Assembly: GCA_025980505.1 (NCBI GenBank)
Contig: JAICXI010000074.1
Coordinates: 1-7,539 of the forward strand
Length of the DNA: 7,539 nt
Reading direction: 5' to 3'
Source: a bacterium
GTDB taxonomy: Bacteria > Oederibacteriota > Muellerivitia > Muellerivitales > Muellerivitaceae
This document shows positions 6,270 to 7,539 of the stretch, one piece after another; the first letter of the stretch is position 1, and the number at the start of each line of letters is the position of its first letter. The notes below the pieces were generated by a model. It saw only the letters and a program-made list of their open reading frames with translations, searched no databases and had not been told where the DNA came from. Position numbers and translations under genes: made by a program.

Positions 6270-6590
6270 ATGGGTTGGAAATCAGTGTTTTTAATCGCTC
6301 TTTTGATCGCCGGCGCCGTGGGTTATTACCTGTGGGGCAAGGTGGGGCAAGCTCCGCCCGAAGCCACCCTGCCGGGTTATACCCATGCCTTGAAAAACGA
6401 CGAGTTGAAGGCCCAATCAATGGCGGCCGGCGCCAACATTGAAAACGTCAAAGACGCCGTGGAGAAATACCGCAACGACAAGGGCTCCCTGCCCGCCTCA
6501 TTGCAGGACCTGGTCCCCGATTACCTGGACCATGTTCCCGGGGGCCTTCAATATGACCCGGCCACGGGAACGGTGGGCGTCGCCCAATAA
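6270..6590 (+). CDS. Small membrane-anchored protein with pseudopilin-like C-terminal region
   Basis: I do not recognise a specific family. The 106-residue protein starts with one membrane helix (about 3-23, GWKSVF then a Leu/Ala/Ile run), then a short linker and a helical segment (about 45-69). The end resembles the C-terminal part of GspG/PilE-like pseudopilins: an alpha-helix reading NIENVKDAVEKYRNDKGSLP (57-76), then SLQDLVPDYLDHVP and a YDPATGTV turn (95-102). It lacks the prepilin peptidase site (Gly before a Phe-x-x-x-Glu start), so it is probably not an assembled pilin but a single-pass protein with that fold on the outer side of the inner membrane (inference). GGGGGA at 6260-6265 gives a good ribosome site before ATG 6270. 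It is the last gene before a strong terminator and so shares a transcript with pdxJ; the 90-nt gap holds only a small bulged hairpin (about 6200-6222). Confidence 0.75.
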   Translation: MGWKSVFLIALLIAGAVGYYLWGKVGQAPPEATLPGYTHALKNDELKAQSMAAGANIENVKDAVEKYRNDKGSLPASLQDLVPDYLDHVPGGLQYDPATGTVGVAQ

Positions 6591-6608
6591 CGACTGGATG
6601 GTCCAAGG

Positions 6609-6641
6609 GCCCGGAGTGGATTTCCACTTCGGGCTTTTTTT
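6609..6641 (+). terminator. Strong rho-independent terminator ending the ftsH-to-6590 unit
   Basis: GCCCGGAGTGG (6609-6619) pairs with CCACTTCGGGC (6624-6634), 11 bp with one G-U, around a 4-nt loop ATTT. Seven T residues follow directly (6635-6641). It starts 18 nt after the preceding stop codon. No equally good terminator is seen between ftsH and this point, which supports a single long transcription unit. Confidence 0.92.
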
Positions 6642-6725
6642 ATGGGTGCCCGCCTCGTAGCGCGGGTGAAAGAAGCTTGTCGGGGATCCTATTTTCCGGC
6701 TCGGAAGCCCCTCCCCTCAAGGAGC

Positions 6726-6754
6726 TTGTAATTCATGGATATATCAACTATTGA
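6726..6754 (+). promoter_or_regulatory. Possible promoter overlapping the marR operator
   Basis: TTGTAA (6726-6731) and TATTGA (6749-6754) are 17 nt apart. If used, transcription would start close to the second in-frame ATG of marR at 6762, and the palindrome at 6732-6766 would cover the promoter. A weaker upstream alternative is GTGAAA (6666-6671) with TATTTT (6690-6695). That one would place the AAGGAG site (6719-6724) and the palindrome in the mRNA. Sequence alone does not decide between them. Confidence 0.35.
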
Positions 6755-6766
6755 TATATCCATGAA
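6732..6766. promoter_or_regulatory. Perfect palindrome over the marR start: likely operator
   Basis: TTCATGGATATATCAA (6732-6747) and TTGATATATCCATGAA (6751-6766) are perfect 16-bp inverted arms around a 3-nt centre CTA. The core TATCAA-CTA-TTGATA has the size and symmetry of MarR-family operators, and it lies at the regulator's own start, where autorepression is common. It contains both candidate start codons (6735 and 6762). In RNA the same sequence would form a long hairpin hiding the first ATG. The symmetry is directly seen; the regulator binding is inferred. Confidence 0.75.
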
Positions 6767-7229
6767 AAAGAACCTCCCCGATGTCCAACTCCTGGAAGCC
6801 TTCGGCCGTCTGCGACGCACCTTGAACCTTTATTACACCCAGGCCGTCAAGCCCCTGGGACTGGGGGTCAAGCAGTCCGCCTTCCTCCGCCTTTTGGCCG
6901 GGGAGGGCAAGGTGTCCCTGGCGGAACTTTCCCGCGCCACCCTGACCGACCCGGCCGCCACCACGAGGGCCGTCAATCTCCTCCTGAAAAGGGGGTTGGT
7001 GCGGCAAGCGGAGCACCCCACCGACAAAAGGCGTTGGGAGCTGGCCCTCACCCCCCAGGGCCAAAAACAAGCCGAAAGGGTGCAAAAGGCCTATGGGGAA
7101 GTGGCCCGGCGGGTTTCGCAAGCCCTGACGCCGTCCGAACGCGACGAATTCGGCGGGATCCTCCTGAAATTGATCGATGCATTTTCACCCGAAGGCCGGA
7201 AGAAAAAAGAACCGTCCGTGAACGGATAA
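6735..7229 (+). CDS. MarR-family transcriptional regulator
   Basis: MarR-type proteins are dimeric winged-helix DNA-binding proteins that usually repress an adjacent efflux or stress gene and release DNA on binding a ligand. The 164-residue protein has the family layout: an N-terminal dimerisation helix (about 16-40, LLEAFGRLRRTLNLYY), the winged helix (about 56-109) with recognition segment TDPAATTRAVNLLLKRGLV (71-89), the wing with the typical basic D-x-R pattern in HPTDKRRWEL (94-103) and LTPQG (105-109), and a C-terminal dimerisation helix. ATG 6735 has AAGGAG at 6719-6724 (10 nt spacing). ATG 6762 would remove nine residues (MDISTIDIS) that are encoded entirely by the palindrome, so it is a serious alternative. 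No Cys is present, so a Cys-based OhrR-like redox switch is excluded. The adaptor gene starts 15 nt downstream, so the likely target is the efflux operon it heads. The ligand cannot be predicted. Confidence 0.92.
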   Translation: MDISTIDISMKKNLPDVQLLEAFGRLRRTLNLYYTQAVKPLGLGVKQSAFLRLLAGEGKVSLAELSRATLTDPAATTRAVNLLLKRGLVRQAEHPTDKRRWELALTPQGQKQAERVQKAYGEVARRVSQALTPSERDEFGGILLKLIDAFSPEGRKKKEPSVNG

Positions 7230-7244
7230 CCGAGGAGAAACAAC

Positions 7245-7539
7245 ATGAACGCTTCCGCGGCGTCGAAGACCGCCAAAAAAAACGACCAAGCCGGGGAACC
7301 ATCGCCCCCGGCTTGGTGGAAGACCCCCCTGGCCCGGAAGTCCGGGCTGGCCTTCGCGGCCTTGCTTTTGGCGGGTGCGGGCGCCTGGTTTTTCGCCTTC
7401 CGGCCCTATGTGTCCACCGACGACGCCCGGGTGGCCGAGGACCTCATCCGCGTGGCCCCGGACGGGGTCGGCGGGACGGTCTTGAAGGTCAACGTGCAGG
7501 AAGGGGACCGCGTGACCCGGGGCCAGGTGCTGGCCGAGA
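7245..7539 (+). CDS. EmrA/HlyD-family membrane-fusion adaptor, 3' end cut by the window
   Basis: This is the first 98 codons of a membrane-fusion (periplasmic adaptor) protein, which links an inner-membrane drug or secretion pump to an outer-membrane channel. Visible are a charged cytosolic N-terminus (1-32), one membrane helix (about 33-52), then YVSTDDARVAEDLIRVAPDG (55-74), the EmrA-type entry to the adaptor, and the first half of a biotinyl-lipoyl-like domain with VQEGDRVTRGQVLAE (84-98). The STDDA sequence favours the EmrA subgroup that partners MFS pumps, but the partner gene lies outside the window. GAGGAG at 7232-7237 is 7 nt before the ATG. The gene follows marR by 15 nt and is likely co-transcribed and regulated by it. 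The frame is open to the window edge. Confidence 0.92.
   Translation, partial: MNASAASKTAKKNDQAGEPSPPAWWKTPLARKSGLAFAALLLAGAGAWFFAFRPYVSTDDARVAEDLIRVAPDGVGGTVLKVNVQEGDRVTRGQVLAE
7275..7317 (-). terminator. Terminator-like hairpin on the minus strand inside the adaptor gene
   Basis: ACCAAGCCGGGG (7285-7296) and CCCCGGCTTGGT (7306-7317) form a perfect 12-bp stem with a 9-nt loop. Read on the minus strand, the stem is followed after 2 nt by eight T residues (the A run at 7275-7282). That is the layout of a rho-independent terminator for transcription coming from the right. On the plus strand no T run follows, so it should not stop adaptor transcription. It lies within codons 11-25. It could end an antisense transcript or be fortuitous. 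Confidence 0.5.

Noticed and set aside
1..7539. CRISPR arrays, tRNA or rRNA genes, insertion sequences
   Set aside because: No regularly spaced repeats, cloverleaf-like segments, rRNA motifs, transposase motifs or flanking target duplications were seen.

Overview
The window is a GC-rich piece of a Gram-negative-type bacterial chromosome, with all convincing genes on the + strand. Clues to the organism are the membrane-fusion adaptor start at the right end, frequent TTG/GTG start codons, and the gene order ftsH-folE-folP-cdaA-cdaR-pdxJ. That order resembles a neighbourhood known from Deltaproteobacteria and other deep-branching phyla. I cannot name the lineage from sequence alone; an uncultured or little-studied phylum is possible.

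Layout. Bases 1-257 hold no convincing gene; a sigma70-like promoter (147-176) and a leader precede ftsH. Bases 258-6590 look like one long housekeeping transcription unit: ftsH (membrane protease), folE (GTP cyclohydrolase I), folP (dihydropteroate synthase with an unexplained N-terminal extension of about 105 residues), cdaA (diadenylate cyclase), cdaR (short YbbR-domain partner), pdxJ (pyridoxine 5'-phosphate synthase) and a small membrane-anchored protein with a pseudopilin-like tail. A strong intrinsic terminator (6609-6641) closes it. Three gaps inside the unit carry inverted repeats: 3930-4003, 4816-4882 and 5332-5357.

Bases 6642-7539 begin a second, accessory unit. A MarR-family regulator is followed 15 nt later by an EmrA/HlyD-type membrane-fusion adaptor, cut off by the window edge. 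A perfect 16-bp inverted repeat with a 3-nt centre covers the marR start codon, which suggests an autoregulatory operator and/or a translation-blocking hairpin. A minus-strand terminator-like hairpin lies inside the first codons of the adaptor gene.

How the genes work together. FolE and FolP are two steps of folate synthesis, CdaA and CdaR make and control c-di-AMP, PdxJ makes vitamin B6, and FtsH handles membrane-protein quality control. The usual third member of the c-di-AMP cluster, glmM, is absent between cdaR and pdxJ. I see no wholly new multi-gene system. The best leads are the folP extension, the structured intergenic elements, the marR palindrome and the antisense terminator.
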